Assembly (NCBI GenBank): GCA_964621755.1
Contig: CAZUPI010000016.1
Span: forward strand, 1-61,723
Length of the DNA stretch: 61,723 nt
Direction of reading: 5' to 3'
DNA from: UMGS1696 sp964621755
Lineage (GTDB): Bacteria > Bacillota > Clostridia > Oscillospirales > CAG-272
Shown: positions 17,610 through 26,793 of the stretch, piece by piece
Numbering within the stretch: the stretch's first letter is position 1
Layout: the number at the start of each line of letters is the position of its first letter
Notes under the pieces: model-generated
What the model saw: only the letters and a program-made list of their open reading frames with translations
The model's database searches: none
What the model was told of the DNA's origin: nothing
Position numbers and translations under genes: made by a program

Positions 17610-18710
17610 ATGTATTCAAAAACTGTACGTAAAACTTTGCCTTTTTTAGGCAGATGCCTGTTATTTGCGATTCTATGCTGCAATTTTATCAACTTTCTTC
17701 CATATGAGCCTCCATTTTTCACGCAAAGAGAATTTGCCCTCATTGCCGCGCTGGTTATCTCATTTTTGCCGATGCGGGTATCATCTTTTGTTTTTTTAAC
17801 AATAGCTGAGCTTGCGGCGTTCTACTTGATTTATGACCTTTTCTATGCTATATCGGCAGTCGCTCAATTTTCAGAACTTTTCTTGAAAATTACGCTGCAC
17901 GGTGGGGTGGCGCCGATTTTGTGCGGTCTGTACCTCATCTTGGGGATACTTCTCGCAAAACGGATTGTCACGACTTCCTATACAGTCTCGGTCCATCACG
18001 AAATTCCGGACGGCAGAATCCGGATTCTGCAATTATCCGACATCCACCCGGGGCGGGTTCAAACTAAGTTCGGCATACGACGGCTCTATCGACTTGCTGA
18101 AAAAGCGAAACCGGATATGATCGTTCTGACTGGGGATATTTTCGATGAATTTACACGTCCGTCTAAATTTCGCATGTACTGTGATATATTTGCACAGATG
18201 AACCCGAGGTATGGCATATGGTACGTATATGGCAACCACGACGCAGATTGGCATTGGCACCGGCCCGACCACACGCGCGAAGATATCCGCCGCCATTTTA
18301 CCAAAGCGGGCATCCATGTACTGGAGGATGAATGCGAGGTCATCTGTGGGGGCAAAGTGCGAATCTGCGGCAGGCGTGATATCAACGAACCGAGGCTGTC
18401 TCCAGACGAGCTGCTGTCCGATGATTTTGACGGTCTGACAGTGCTGTTATGCCACGAACCCGTGGAACTGAAGCAGTGCGCAGAGGCGGGCGCGGATATT
18501 ACTTTTGCCGGACATACGCACGGAGGGCAGATATTCCCGCTCGGCTTGTTGACGAACCGCGTCCTGAAGCTCAACGAAATGAATTCCGGTATCGATGAAG
18601 TGTCGCCTAAGCACTATGCTGTCGTGTCAAGCGGTGTTGGCACGTGGGCATATCCTATCCGGACGGAAGGAAAAAGCGAGCTTGTTGTGGTTGATATTGT
18701 GAAATCGTGA
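17610..18710 (+). CDS. Membrane-anchored metallophosphoesterase
   Basis: 366 residues. The first ~125 contain about four transmembrane segments. The calcineurin-like phosphoesterase domain follows with all metal-ligand motifs: L-S-D-I-H-P-G, T-G-D-I-F-D, Y-G-N-H-D-A and G-H-T-H-G-G-Q. This is the YkuE/YaeI type; some members act on cell-envelope lipids or glycerophosphates, but the substrate here is unknown. The decarboxylase-like gene follows 85 bases later on the same strand. Confidence 0.85.
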   Translation: MYSKTVRKTLPFLGRCLLFAILCCNFINFLPYEPPFFTQREFALIAALVISFLPMRVSSFVFLTIAELAAFYLIYDLFYAISAVAQFSELFLKITLHGGVAPILCGLYLILGILLAKRIVTTSYTVSVHHEIPDGRIRILQLSDIHPGRVQTKFGIRRLYRLAEKAKPDMIVLTGDIFDEFTRPSKFRMYCDIFAQMNPRYGIWYVYGNHDADWHWHRPDHTREDIRRHFTKAGIHVLEDECEVICGGKVRICGRRDINEPRLSPDELLSDDFDGLTVLLCHEPVELKQCAEAGADITFAGHTHGGQIFPLGLLTNRVLKLNEMNSGIDEVSPKHYAVVSSGVGTWAYPIRTEGKSELVVVDIVKS

Positions 18711-18795
18711 GTCTGATGAGCTTTTTTGAAAAAACTTTATTCTGATATTTTTTAGCGTTTTACTTGTTAAATTCATGTAAAAAAGAAAGTGATAA

Positions 18796-20190
18796 ATGAG
18801 AATGAGACTATACGATATTCTCAAAAATGAATCTCAAAACGGACGGGCGCCGTATCACATGCCCGGGCATAAGCGGAGGGCAGAATATGATTATCTTGGA
18901 GACGCTGCCTTGATAGACTATACCGAAATCGATGGGTTGGACAATCTTCACGCTCCGTGCGGAATTTTGCGGGAAGCGATGTGTTATGCCGCAGCTCTAT
19001 ACGGTGCGAAAAAGTCTTTCTTTCTTGTCAACGGTTCCACCGGCGGTGTGCTGTCCGCTGTCTATTCGATTTGCCGTGGCGGAGGTATGCTGATTGCCGC
19101 CAGAAATTCGCATAAATCTGTCTACAACGCGGCGATATTGTGCGGTAGTCCGGTGTACTACATGATGCCGCGCATGTCAGACTGCGGGTTTGCCCTCGAC
19201 GTCACCCCTGCGGAAGCTGAGGAGGCGCTCGCTGCACATCCAAATGCCGCCGCTATGCTTGTGACGTCCCCGACCTATGACGGAGTTGTGAGCGATATTG
19301 CGGGAATTGCCGGGGTTTGCCACAAACGCGGCGTTCCTTTGATAGTTGACGCGGCGCACGGTGCGCACCTCGGTTTTCTGGATAAAACTGTGAAATCCCC
19401 GGTTGCTTGTGGGGCAGATATCGCGATAATGAGTTTGCACAAAACCTTGCCCTCCCTCACGCAGACCGGAATTTTGCACGTGTGCGGCGATTTGGTGGAT
19501 TCCGATACCATTGCGCAGTCGCTGGCTGTCTTTGAGACCACAAGTCCTTCATATGTCTTCATGGCGTCTGTGGACGGATGCCTGCACGAGATGGCAAACC
19601 GCCGCCTGTTTACGGATTGGAAAGAAAAAATTGCAAAAATCCATGAAATCGCAGCGGCGTGTGACGGGGTGCATCTTTTTATCCCCGAAGCTGTATTTGC
19701 GTACGATGAAAGCAAACTCATTCTGATGTGTGACGGATATACCGGAGGGGAAATTGCGGATATCCTGCGCCGCCGCTTCCGGATTGAGCCGGAGATGACC
19801 GCGGCCGGATATGTTTTGCTTATGACCGGAGCGGGGGATACATGGGAGATGACCGACTCCTTGTGCGGCGTATTCGAATTCTTTGCCCAAAATCCCCGGA
19901 GAGCGGAAGAAAATACCTTAAAAAGCAATCCATATCAGATTGCGCCCGATTGCCGGATGAAGCTTTCGGATGCGGTTCTTGCTAAATCTGAGGCTATCCC
20001 AATAGGCGACGCGGCAGGACGCATTTCTGCGGAGTTTGTGATGCCGTATCCGCCGGGGATTCCCCTGATTGCGCCCGGAGAGGGGATTACCACAGAGCGA
20101 ATCCAAACCATAGAAGCGCTTTTGGAATGTGGACTGAATTTATTGACCTCGCACGGTGAATTTGGCGGCACAATCCCGGTGGTGTGCTAA
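18796..20190 (+). CDS. Orn/Lys/Arg decarboxylase-family PLP enzyme
   Basis: 464 residues. Fold type I PLP enzyme with the N-terminal Y-H-M-P-G-H-K motif, V-N-G-S-T-G-G (phosphate loop), D-A-A-H-G-A-H, and the PLP lysine in S-L-H-K-T-L-P-S-L-T-Q. The C-terminal part ends P-Y-P-P-G-I-P-L-I-A-P-G-E, typical of short Gram-positive arginine/lysine decarboxylases. Polyamine formation is likely, but the amino acid used cannot be decided. A GAAAG ribosome site precedes the ATG; a second ATG two codons later is also possible. Confidence 0.9.
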   Translation: MRMRLYDILKNESQNGRAPYHMPGHKRRAEYDYLGDAALIDYTEIDGLDNLHAPCGILREAMCYAAALYGAKKSFFLVNGSTGGVLSAVYSICRGGGMLIAARNSHKSVYNAAILCGSPVYYMMPRMSDCGFALDVTPAEAEEALAAHPNAAAMLVTSPTYDGVVSDIAGIAGVCHKRGVPLIVDAAHGAHLGFLDKTVKSPVACGADIAIMSLHKTLPSLTQTGILHVCGDLVDSDTIAQSLAVFETTSPSYVFMASVDGCLHEMANRRLFTDWKEKIAKIHEIAAACDGVHLFIPEAVFAYDESKLILMCDGYTGGEIADILRRRFRIEPEMTAAGYVLLMTGAGDTWEMTDSLCGVFEFFAQNPRRAEENTLKSNPYQIAPDCRMKLSDAVLAKSEAIPIGDAAGRISAEFVMPYPPGIPLIAPGEGITTERIQTIEALLECGLNLLTSHGEFGGTIPVVC

Positions 20191-20227
20191 AGTTTGGCGG
20201 TAAACACAAGTTATTTTGGTAAATGAC

Positions 20228-20256
20228 TTGACAACAAACCGCACTTGCGGTATAAT
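20228..20256 (+). promoter_or_regulatory. Promoter of scfA
   Basis: Consensus-perfect TTGACA (20228-20233), 17-base spacer and TATAAT (20251-20256), 47 bases before the SCIFF precursor start. This predicts strong constitutive expression. Confidence 0.88.
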
Positions 20257-20303
20257 AATTCTGTTAAGTAAAAATATCATCAAATGACATAAGGAGTTTC
20301 ACT

Positions 20304-20450
20304 ATGAAAAGAATTCATACCCTTGAAACACGTGACCTTGCAAAGAGCGTAAAGAACGGTGGATGCGGCGAATGCCAGACCTCCTGCCAGTCCGCTTGCA
20401 AGACATCCTGCGGTGTTGCAAACCAGAAGTGCGAAAATAAAAAGAAATAA
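20304..20450 (+). CDS. scfA: SCIFF ranthipeptide precursor (six cysteines in forty-five residues)
   Basis: 48 residues, start M-K-R-I-H-T-L-E-T, with six cysteines at positions 21, 24, 28, 32, 36 and 43. The core C-G-E-C-Q-T-S-C-Q-S-A-C-K-T-S-C is characteristic of SCIFF peptides, found almost universally in Clostridia. The maturase encoded next door forms thioether links between Cys and other residues (family knowledge). An AAGGAG ribosome site precedes the ATG. Reported roles in the family involve cell-cell signalling, but the native function is unsettled. Confidence 0.95.
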   Translation: MKRIHTLETRDLAKSVKNGGCGECQTSCQSACKTSCGVANQKCENKKK

Positions 20451-20468
20451 GTGCACATAACAAAAATA

Positions 20469-20500
20469 CCGCTTGTCCGCAGCGACAGGCGGAATTTTAT
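20469..20500 (+). terminator. Intrinsic terminator between scfA and scfB
   Basis: CCGCTTGTC (20469-20477) pairs with GACAGGCGG (20484-20492), one G-U pair, followed by AATTTTATTAT. Partial read-through here would make more precursor than maturase transcript. Confidence 0.75.
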
Positions 20501-20535
20501 TATAAACCTAAATTTATCATTCAGGATATGAAATT

Positions 20536-21978
20536 ATGATTCATCAGTATAAATTAAACGGATACAATATCGTTCTCGACGTATACAGCGGCAGTGTGCA
20601 TGTCGTAGATGAAGTGGCGTACGACATCATCGCGATGTATGAAAGCTGTACAGCGGACGAAATTATCACCGAAATTTGCAGCAAATATCCCGATGTGACC
20701 GGAGAGGACGTGCGGGAATGTCTTGACGATATCGAAACGTTAAAATCCGCCGGACGCCTGTTCACAGAGGACAAGTATAAGGATAAAGTAATCGATTTCA
20801 AGAGCCGCAATACTTCGGTCAAGGCGCTCTGCCTGCATGTTGCGCATACTTGCAACCTCAACTGTGAGTACTGCTTTGCCGCGCAGGGAAAATATCACGG
20901 GGAACGGGCGCTCATGTCATACGAGGTCGGAAAGGCGGCACTCGATTTTCTCATCAAAAATTCCGGTAACCACGTCAACTTGGAGGTCGACTTCTTCGGC
21001 GGCGAGCCCCTCATGAATTTTGACGTAGTCAAGCAGCTTGTCGCCTACGCCCGCTCAGTGGAAGGAGAGTACGGGAAAAACTTCCGCTTCACGCTTACGA
21101 CAAATGGAATGCTCATTGACGACGATGTCATTGCGTTTGCGAACAAGGAGTGCCACAATGTGGTTATGAGCCTTGACGGCAGAAAAGAAGTCCACGACAG
21201 ACTCCGCCGCGACTACAGAAACGTCGGCAGCTACGACAAAATCGTTCCCAAATTCCAGAAATTTGCCAAGTCGCGCGGCGATACTGGATACTACATCCGC
21301 GGAACGTTCACGCACAATAACGTCGACTTCACAAACGATATTTTCCATATGGCGGACCTCGGTTTTACGCAGCTTTCCATGGAACCTGTCGTTTCCGCAC
21401 CCGGTACGCCGTACGCGCTGACCGACGAAGATTTGCCGAAGCTGTTTGAACAGTATGAAATCCTCGCAAAGGAAATGATACGCCGCGAGAGGGAAGGAAA
21501 GCCTATCACGTTCTACCACTATATGCTCGACCTGTCGCATGGTCCATGTATTTATAAGCGGATTGCAGGATGCGGCTCGGGAACGGAATATTTTGCTGTT
21601 ACTCCCACCGGCGACCTGTACCCATGCCATCAGTTTGTCGGAGACGAGCGATACAAAATGGGAGATGTTTGGACCGGTGTTACAAATACGGGTCTGCGTA
21701 CCGAATTCATGTCGTGCAACGTCTATGCAAGACGTGAGTGCGACGACTGCTTTGCAAAGCTCTACTGCTCCGGCGGATGTGCAGCGAACGCATACCATGC
21801 GACCGGCTCCATTTCCGGCGTATACGATTATGGCTGCAAATTGTTCCGAAAGAGGATTGAATGCGCGATTATGTTAAAAGTTGCGGAAGCCGAGATGAGC
21901 GGCAGCGATGTTTCCTTTGCCGATACTACAGACTTGGAAGCATGCGGCGACTGTGAGAATTGCGTGGAAATACAATAA
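20536..21978 (+). CDS. scfB: Thioether cross-link-forming SCIFF peptide maturase (radical SAM/SPASM)
   Basis: 480 residues. Residues 1-80 resemble a RiPP recognition element. The radical SAM motif C-x3-C-x2-C is at Cys106, 110 and 113 (H-T-C-N-L-N-C-E-Y-C-F). The C-terminal SPASM region carries many cysteines, including C-D-D-C-F-A-K-L-Y-C-S-G-G-C and a final C-G-D-C-E-N-C, for extra Fe-S clusters. It should act on the ScfA peptide encoded 85 bases upstream. The intergenic terminator suggests a lower dose than the precursor. Confidence 0.95.
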   Translation: MIHQYKLNGYNIVLDVYSGSVHVVDEVAYDIIAMYESCTADEIITEICSKYPDVTGEDVRECLDDIETLKSAGRLFTEDKYKDKVIDFKSRNTSVKALCLHVAHTCNLNCEYCFAAQGKYHGERALMSYEVGKAALDFLIKNSGNHVNLEVDFFGGEPLMNFDVVKQLVAYARSVEGEYGKNFRFTLTTNGMLIDDDVIAFANKECHNVVMSLDGRKEVHDRLRRDYRNVGSYDKIVPKFQKFAKSRGDTGYYIRGTFTHNNVDFTNDIFHMADLGFTQLSMEPVVSAPGTPYALTDEDLPKLFEQYEILAKEMIRREREGKPITFYHYMLDLSHGPCIYKRIAGCGSGTEYFAVTPTGDLYPCHQFVGDERYKMGDVWTGVTNTGLRTEFMSCNVYARRECDDCFAKLYCSGGCAANAYHATGSISGVYDYGCKLFRKRIECAIMLKVAEAEMSGSDVSFADTTDLEACGDCENCVEIQ

Positions 21979-21990
21979 AAGAAACATTAT

Positions 21991-22132
21991 GGGGCTGTCG
22001 CAAGTTGCAGTTTTGTAGAAAAGTCCCCGTCAAAGATAACAAAAATCCAGAGGAAGCGTCGTAGCACCTCTGGATTTTCTTGTTACTATTGCGCAAGCTA
22101 TTCACACTTTGTTCATGTTATGCGACAGCCCC
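21991..22132. mobile_element. MITE-like element with 12-bp terminal inverted repeats
   Basis: GGGGCTGTCGCA (21991-22002) and TGCGACAGCCCC (22121-22132) are exact inverted termini, extended by flanking AT/AT. Inside, AAAATCCAGAGG (22032-22043) and CCTCTGGATTTT (22067-22078) form a perfect hairpin. No coding capacity. The termini resemble those of IS1182-type elements from memory. It separates convergent scfB and an oxidoreductase gene and would terminate both transcripts. Confidence 0.75.
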
Positions 22133-22144
22133 ATTTCTGCTGTT

Positions 22145-23221
22145 TTAGTCAAAGTAAACCGTTTTTCCGGTTCTGGCCGATTCATAAGCCGCGTTTACGA
22201 TTCGTACGCTCTTTATTGCTTCCGTAGGAAGAATCGCAGGGTCCCGCCCGTCGCGGACTGCCAGAATCATGTCTTCCACCATGTATTGGTGTCCCAGCAG
22301 TATCGATGGGTCGCCAGCGGCCGCCGAATTGTTCCCGCCGCCATACTTTTTCAACATGAACTCTTCTTCCTCAGCCTCGTCAAATGCGTCGATTCCCATT
22401 TCTTCCGCGAAGTCTTCGTCAAAGTCCCTAAATTTCCACGTCTTCAATACATCCTGATCAGCTTCGACCGAACCGTTTGTGCCGTAGAGCTGAATATCCG
22501 TCGAGATGCCCGGGTAGCAGTTCGTCGACGAAACAAAGGTGGCAAGCGCGCCGCTCTTGAATTTGACAATCGATACGGTAGCATCTTCCGTCTCAATGTC
22601 GTGCGTGTAGATACCGGTGTGTGTGGTCACGGATTCCACATCCCCCATGAACCACTGCATCAGGTCGACTGTGTGTACTGCCTGATTCATCAGGGAACCG
22701 CCGCCGTCCATGGCCCATGTGCCGTGCCAACCCTCGTAATAGTCCTGCTGCCGGAACCACTTGACCGCAAAGGTACCAAGCGTCAACCGACCAAATCTGC
22801 CAGCATCAAGCGCTTTTTTTATTGCAAGCATGTCGAGATTAAAGCGGTTTTGGTGAATAACGCCCGCGTGAAGTCCGGTTTCGAGGCGCGCCTTCTCGAT
22901 TTTCATCGCCGCTTCCACTGTAATGTCAATCGGCTTCTCGACGAGTACATGCTTTCCTGCGTGAAGCGCCCGAACCGCAAAATCGGCGTGCATCGCGGAG
23001 GGGAGGCAAATACTGATAATATCAACGTCAGGGTCGGCAATCAACTGATCAAATTCTGTGTATTTCTTTAACCCCGGCTGCTTTTTCGCGACTTTCTCCA
23101 TTTTTGCGGGAATCAGGTCGCACACTGCAACAAGGTCCGCGTTTTTTGAAGCAATCGCCGCATCGCAATGTCCCATGCCGACGCCCAACCCGACTACTGC
23201 ATATCTGAGTTTTTTATCCAT
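22145..23221 (-). CDS. Gfo/Idh/MocA-family NAD(P)-dependent oxidoreductase
   Basis: 358 residues. The Rossmann N-terminus has V-V-G-L-G-V-G-M-G-H and V-A-V-C-D-L. The catalytic lysine motif H-V-L-V-E-K-P-I-D-I is at about 95, and A-G-V-I-H-Q-N-R-F marks the substrate domain. The family acts on sugars, inositol or related polyols; the substrate is not evident. AAAGGACAG precedes the ATG. It lies 29 bases after the homocysteine methyltransferase-like gene on the same strand, so the two are likely one operon, an uncommon pairing. Confidence 0.9.
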   Translation of the reverse strand: MDKKLRYAVVGLGVGMGHCDAAIASKNADLVAVCDLIPAKMEKVAKKQPGLKKYTEFDQLIADPDVDIISICLPSAMHADFAVRALHAGKHVLVEKPIDITVEAAMKIEKARLETGLHAGVIHQNRFNLDMLAIKKALDAGRFGRLTLGTFAVKWFRQQDYYEGWHGTWAMDGGGSLMNQAVHTVDLMQWFMGDVESVTTHTGIYTHDIETEDATVSIVKFKSGALATFVSSTNCYPGISTDIQLYGTNGSVEADQDVLKTWKFRDFDEDFAEEMGIDAFDEAEEEEFMLKKYGGGNNSAAAGDPSILLGHQYMVEDMILAVRDGRDPAILPTEAIKSVRIVNAAYESARTGKTVYFD

Positions 23222-23250
23222 AGACTGTCCTTTCTGTATGTAACCATATA

Positions 23251-24447
23251 TTACCTGATTTTTTTACATAAATACCGCTCGGCACGCTCAATTTCCGCTT
23301 CATTCCCGCGAACGCATATCGGATTCTGAATATATGTGTCCATGGAAATGAGCAAATCTGCCGCACCATCCCCAAGCTCAAGATACAGAATTTCATCCGG
23401 GTCCGCTTCATCGGTGAGGTCGTACAGCGTATCCTCATCGTCGGCGGTGATTTTCACGTATTCTGCGTCCTCTGATATCTCTGCGATTACGCGCGAGGTT
23501 GCCACAAAGCGCGAGCTGTACAGAGCCGCGTCCGTGTCCTCGGGCAGTACAATCGCTGTATCGTCAACTGTTTTGCGTATTGCTGCAATGTGAGCCGGAC
23601 GGGTGCCACAGCATCCGCCGAGAATGTATGCGCCGATATTGAAAAACTTCTCCACATATCCTGCCATTTCGTCCGGTGTGACTGAGAAGTGCGAACCATG
23701 CTCATCCTCGACAGGCAAACCAGCGTTGGGCTTTGCGATCAGCGGAATTCCCAGCCCCTTTGCAATCGGAGAAACTGCTTTCAGTGCGTTGTATACCACG
23801 TCTGGTCCGATGCTGCAATTGACGCCGAAGCCTTGTATGTCGTATTGGGATAGGACCATAAGCGCTGCGTCAAGGGAGTCGCCATTCATGGTACGTCCAT
23901 TTTGGTCGACCGTCATTGTGGTGAATATCGGGATTTCCGCCGATACTTCGCGCGCCGCGATAACTGCCAGCCGCAGTTCAGCCAAGGAAATCATAGTTTC
24001 CAGCATGAGAAAATCGACACCAGCAGACACCAGCGCGGAGATTTGACGTTTGAAAATTCCAATGATTTCATCCGCCGGCGTATCACCAAAAGGCTGCGAG
24101 ATGAGACCGGTCGGTGAGACGTCTCCGCCGATGTAGTGCTGCCTGTTAGAAGATTCGCTGCTTGCTGCGGATTGAGAAACCTCCACAAGACGGTGGCAGA
24201 CGCTGTCCGCATCGTTTGGGTCGAGGCCATGGCGGGTGAGATTCGGCAAACTGGCGCCAAACGTCGGTGCGAGAACCGCATCAGAGCCCGAAGCATAGTA
24301 CTCGGATTGCAGCGTGCGCATGACGTCGGGATTGGCAAGCACGAACGCTTCCGTACACTCGCCTGATTTCATACCACGGCGGATAAGCTCGGTGCCGGTT
24401 GCGCCGTCAAGCAGAAAGGGAAGCGGAAAGTTCTTGATAAATTTCAT
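23251..24447 (-). CDS. Homocysteine S-methyltransferase-domain protein
   Basis: About 398 residues from the ATG at 24445-24447, preceded by GAGAG; an ATG six codons earlier is possible. The N-terminal two thirds match the zinc-dependent Hcy-methyltransferase barrel: L-D-G-A-T-G-T-E-L, the first Cys in G-V-N-C-S-I-G, and the zinc pair in G-G-C-C-G-T-R-P-A-H-I. The last ~100 residues are acidic and unassigned. It lacks the folate and cobalamin domains of MetH, so it either uses another methyl donor or pairs with separate modules. Start of a probable two-gene operon with the oxidoreductase. Confidence 0.85.
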   Translation of the reverse strand: MKFIKNFPLPFLLDGATGTELIRRGMKSGECTEAFVLANPDVMRTLQSEYYASGSDAVLAPTFGASLPNLTRHGLDPNDADSVCHRLVEVSQSAASSESSNRQHYIGGDVSPTGLISQPFGDTPADEIIGIFKRQISALVSAGVDFLMLETMISLAELRLAVIAAREVSAEIPIFTTMTVDQNGRTMNGDSLDAALMVLSQYDIQGFGVNCSIGPDVVYNALKAVSPIAKGLGIPLIAKPNAGLPVEDEHGSHFSVTPDEMAGYVEKFFNIGAYILGGCCGTRPAHIAAIRKTVDDTAIVLPEDTDAALYSSRFVATSRVIAEISEDAEYVKITADDEDTLYDLTDEADPDEILYLELGDGAADLLISMDTYIQNPICVRGNEAEIERAERYLCKKIR

Positions 24448-24674
24448 AGTAAGCTCTCGTTTCATTGAATTTCTATACCTATATTATAAACAAAAAACAG
24501 AAATTTTCAATATTTTCACCGGAGATTTAGTGAAAAATTTTAAGATTCCCGTCACGTATACATTAAAAATTAAAAAAATACGCTATAATAGTCAGATAGA
24601 AATATGATAAAATATAAGACAATGATAGAGTCTGGAATGCCTGCATTCCCGGCTCGGGAAAAGGAGAATGATTT

Positions 24675-25166
24675 GTGAAAAAATATATTGCGCTTCTTTT
24701 GGCGGGACTGATGCTTTCCATGGCGGCATGTTCTTCTGAAACACCGGAGGAGACCGAAACTGAAACCTCGGCTCCCGAAACGGTAGCTGAGGCAGAAGAA
24801 GTCGAAACCGAACCAGAAACGAAAATCGAACGTCCCGAAGACGAAACCGTTATCAACTATATTACGCTTGAGCTTGAAAAAGACGCTATATATGACCGTG
24901 ACGCTGGCGTTATTGTGATGTATTTCGCCAATCACCAAATCTGGTATGAAGCGGACACAAAATGTTCTATTGGACTGATTTCAGATGAAGAGGCTTTTTC
25001 TATATCCGGAACACCGGACATGACTGCTTATCCGGATGTTATCGTTGACGATGATGACTACTGCGGCATTGCAATAAAGGTAGATGAGGAAATTTCGGCG
25101 GGTACATACTTTGTTTCCGTCACATTTGACGAATATATTGTAAATTTTGATTTCACGGTAGAATAA
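24675..25166 (+). CDS. Small acidic predicted lipoprotein
   Basis: 163 residues. Signal peptide with lipobox S-M-A-A-C-S (Cys about residue 19), then a Glu/Thr-rich linker (about 22-55) and a beta-rich C-terminal domain with an acidic patch (V-I-V-D-D-D-D-Y). No recognised family. A GGAGAATG ribosome site precedes the GTG/ATG region, and TATAAT at about 24590 may be its promoter. Its stop overlaps the first possible start of the MBL-fold gene, so they are co-transcribed. Function unknown. Confidence 0.75.
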   Translation: MKKYIALLLAGLMLSMAACSSETPEETETETSAPETVAEAEEVETEPETKIERPEDETVINYITLELEKDAIYDRDAGVIVMYFANHQIWYEADTKCSIGLISDEEAFSISGTPDMTAYPDVIVDDDDYCGIAIKVDEEISAGTYFVSVTFDEYIVNFDFTVE

Positions 25167-25180
25167 TGGGGGCAGGAGAC

Positions 25181-25879
25181 ATGAGACTTCACTTCCTCGG
25201 TACAGGCGCGGCCGATTGGGATATCACCAAGGCGGATTCCACGCAGAATTTCAGGCGCAACTCATCCCTGCTTGTCGACGATGTGCTTTTAATTGACCCG
25301 GGTCCGTGCCTTTTCGAATTTGAGTCAACTTTCGGTTACACCGGCTTATATGCCAACGTAACCGACATCATTTGCACGCACAAGCATGACGACCACTACA
25401 ATCCTAAAACTGTAGAAATGCTGTCTGCGTCCGGCGCGGTCTTTCACGAGTTGTCAGCAGGCGATACCCTTGAAACAGACAAATATATCATTCGCGCATA
25501 CGCTGCGAACCATTGTACCGCACGCGACCCCATACACTTTGTCATTGAGTCAAAAGCGGATGGAAAACGCTTTTTCTACGGCTGCGACGGCGCATGGATG
25601 TACTACGATACTTACAAAGCCCTGTTCGCGCTCGGGCATCTCGATATGATGATTTTCGATTGTACCATTGGGGATATCCCCGGTGACTATCGCATATTCG
25701 AGCACAACAATGTAACGATGATATCAGAAATGCGCGCGCTGTTTTCTAAAATATGCCCGCGCTTCATGGTCAGCCATCTTGCCCGAACCCTCCATCCTGC
25801 AACTTACGATGAAACCGCTCAAGTTCTGTCGTCCCATGGCTTCGAAACCGCATATGACAACGCGGCAATAGAACTATAA
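25181..25879 (+). CDS. MBL-fold metallo-hydrolase
   Basis: About 232 residues from the ATG at 25181, which gives the usual start M-R-L-H-F-L-G-T-G; an ATG at 25166 overlapping the upstream stop is an alternative. The zinc motif reads T-H-K-H-D-D-H-Y-N. Additional ligands include A-N-H in the middle, D-G near G-C-D-G-A-W and S-H-L-A-R-T at the end. Similar proteins are phosphodiesterases or lactonases; the substrate is unknown. It overlaps or abuts the lipoprotein gene. Confidence 0.85.
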   Translation: MRLHFLGTGAADWDITKADSTQNFRRNSSLLVDDVLLIDPGPCLFEFESTFGYTGLYANVTDIICTHKHDDHYNPKTVEMLSASGAVFHELSAGDTLETDKYIIRAYAANHCTARDPIHFVIESKADGKRFFYGCDGAWMYYDTYKALFALGHLDMMIFDCTIGDIPGDYRIFEHNNVTMISEMRALFSKICPRFMVSHLARTLHPATYDETAQVLSSHGFETAYDNAAIEL

Positions 25880-25903
25880 AAAGCCCAACAAAGAATACAA
25901 AAC

Positions 25904-25952
25904 AAAAAGTACAAGCACAGATTAAAAATGACGGCTGTGCTTGTATTTTTTA
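25904..25952 (+). terminator. Intrinsic terminator after the MBL gene
   Basis: TACAAGCACAG (25910-25920) pairs with CTGTGCTTGTA (25935-25945), followed by TTTTTT; the A-run on the left makes it symmetrical. Confidence 0.88.
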
Positions 25953-25966
25953 AAATGCATAAAGAA

Positions 25967-25996
25967 AAGCCGCTGACTTGTAATTCAACGGCTTGT
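25967..25996 (-). terminator. Terminator downstream of tRNA-Ser
   Basis: On the minus strand AAGCCG and CGGCTT form a short stem followed by TTCTTT, directly after the tRNA 3' end. Confidence 0.65.
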
Positions 25997-25998
25997 GA

Positions 25999-26084
25999 CG
26001 GAGAGGAAGGGATTCGAACCCTTGTGGAGTTGCCCCCAAATGGTTTTCAAGACCACCTCGTTATGACCGCTTCGATACCTCTCC
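25999..26084 (-). tRNA. tRNA-Ser (anticodon TGA)
   Basis: Minus strand: acceptor arm GGAGAGG pairs with CCTCTCC, discriminator G. The anticodon loop is C-T-TGA-A-A within a GTGGT/ACCAT-type stem, a long variable arm is present as expected for serine, and the T-loop reads GGTTCGAATCC. 86 bases, without encoded CCA. Confidence 0.95.
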
Positions 26085-26164
26085 GTGCGGTTTAACGCAT
26101 AACATTATACTATATTGTCCCCCCGATGTCAAGAGTTTTTTCGAAATTGCCGTGCAAACAATTT

Positions 26165-26710
26165 TTATATTTCAGTTCCATTATAAAAATTTTCAAAGCA
26201 GTCCGGATTATAAATATCCGGTATTTCTATCCTGACTTGCTCAATGTGCAGAAAACGCGCGGTGGCGTATTGGTAGGTGGAAAGGGGGCGGTCGAGCGCG
26301 TTGTCGGAGTGTGATGCTACCAGATATCCGCTTTCATCATAGCCGGTGACGAGAAGAGAATGGTAGTATTTTCCATCCGGTCTGGCGAGCTGTATGACGT
26401 CTCCAATTATCAACCCACCCGGATAAGTTTCCGTGGCATACGGCGCCACCCCAACGTTTGTTGTCATAAAATTATAGAAATACTCGACTCCAGTCCACGC
26501 GGCCGAGCGGTCTTTCGACGAGATGTAATACCATCCAAATGTTGGAGTATAATTCATTACACACGAGCCGGCATATACGCATTGCGAAACAAAATTGGTG
26601 CAATCCCCACCGATGCCGTTGTAGTTCTCGAACAACGGGTTACGATCAAACGCCCATCTTCTCGCGTATTCAAGTGCGTGTTCACGTCTGTAGGCAATCG
26701 AAACAAGCAT
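26165..26710 (-). CDS. Putative amidase-domain protein (CHAP/NlpC-like cysteine hydrolase)
   Basis: About 181 residues from the ATG at 26708-26710, supported by GGAGG just upstream. Contains the amidase-domain signature Y-A-R-R-W-A and N-G-I-G-G-D-C-T-N-F-V-S-Q-C, where the first Cys is the expected nucleophile, and Y-Y-H-S-L-L-V-T-G with the likely catalytic His. This domain occurs in spore- and wall-related proteins of Firmicutes. No signal peptide is seen, so it is either cytoplasmic or exported by another route. Confidence 0.8.
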   Translation of the reverse strand: MLVSIAYRREHALEYARRWAFDRNPLFENYNGIGGDCTNFVSQCVYAGSCVMNYTPTFGWYYISSKDRSAAWTGVEYFYNFMTTNVGVAPYATETYPGGLIIGDVIQLARPDGKYYHSLLVTGYDESGYLVASHSDNALDRPLSTYQYATARFLHIEQVRIEIPDIYNPDCFENFYNGTEI

Positions 26711-26793
26711 AGGCTCCTCCATTTTGTGCATGAGAAAAGAAGTTTGTAATATATTTATATTCGCGGCACAGTTTCATATGCCAGAAAAACATC

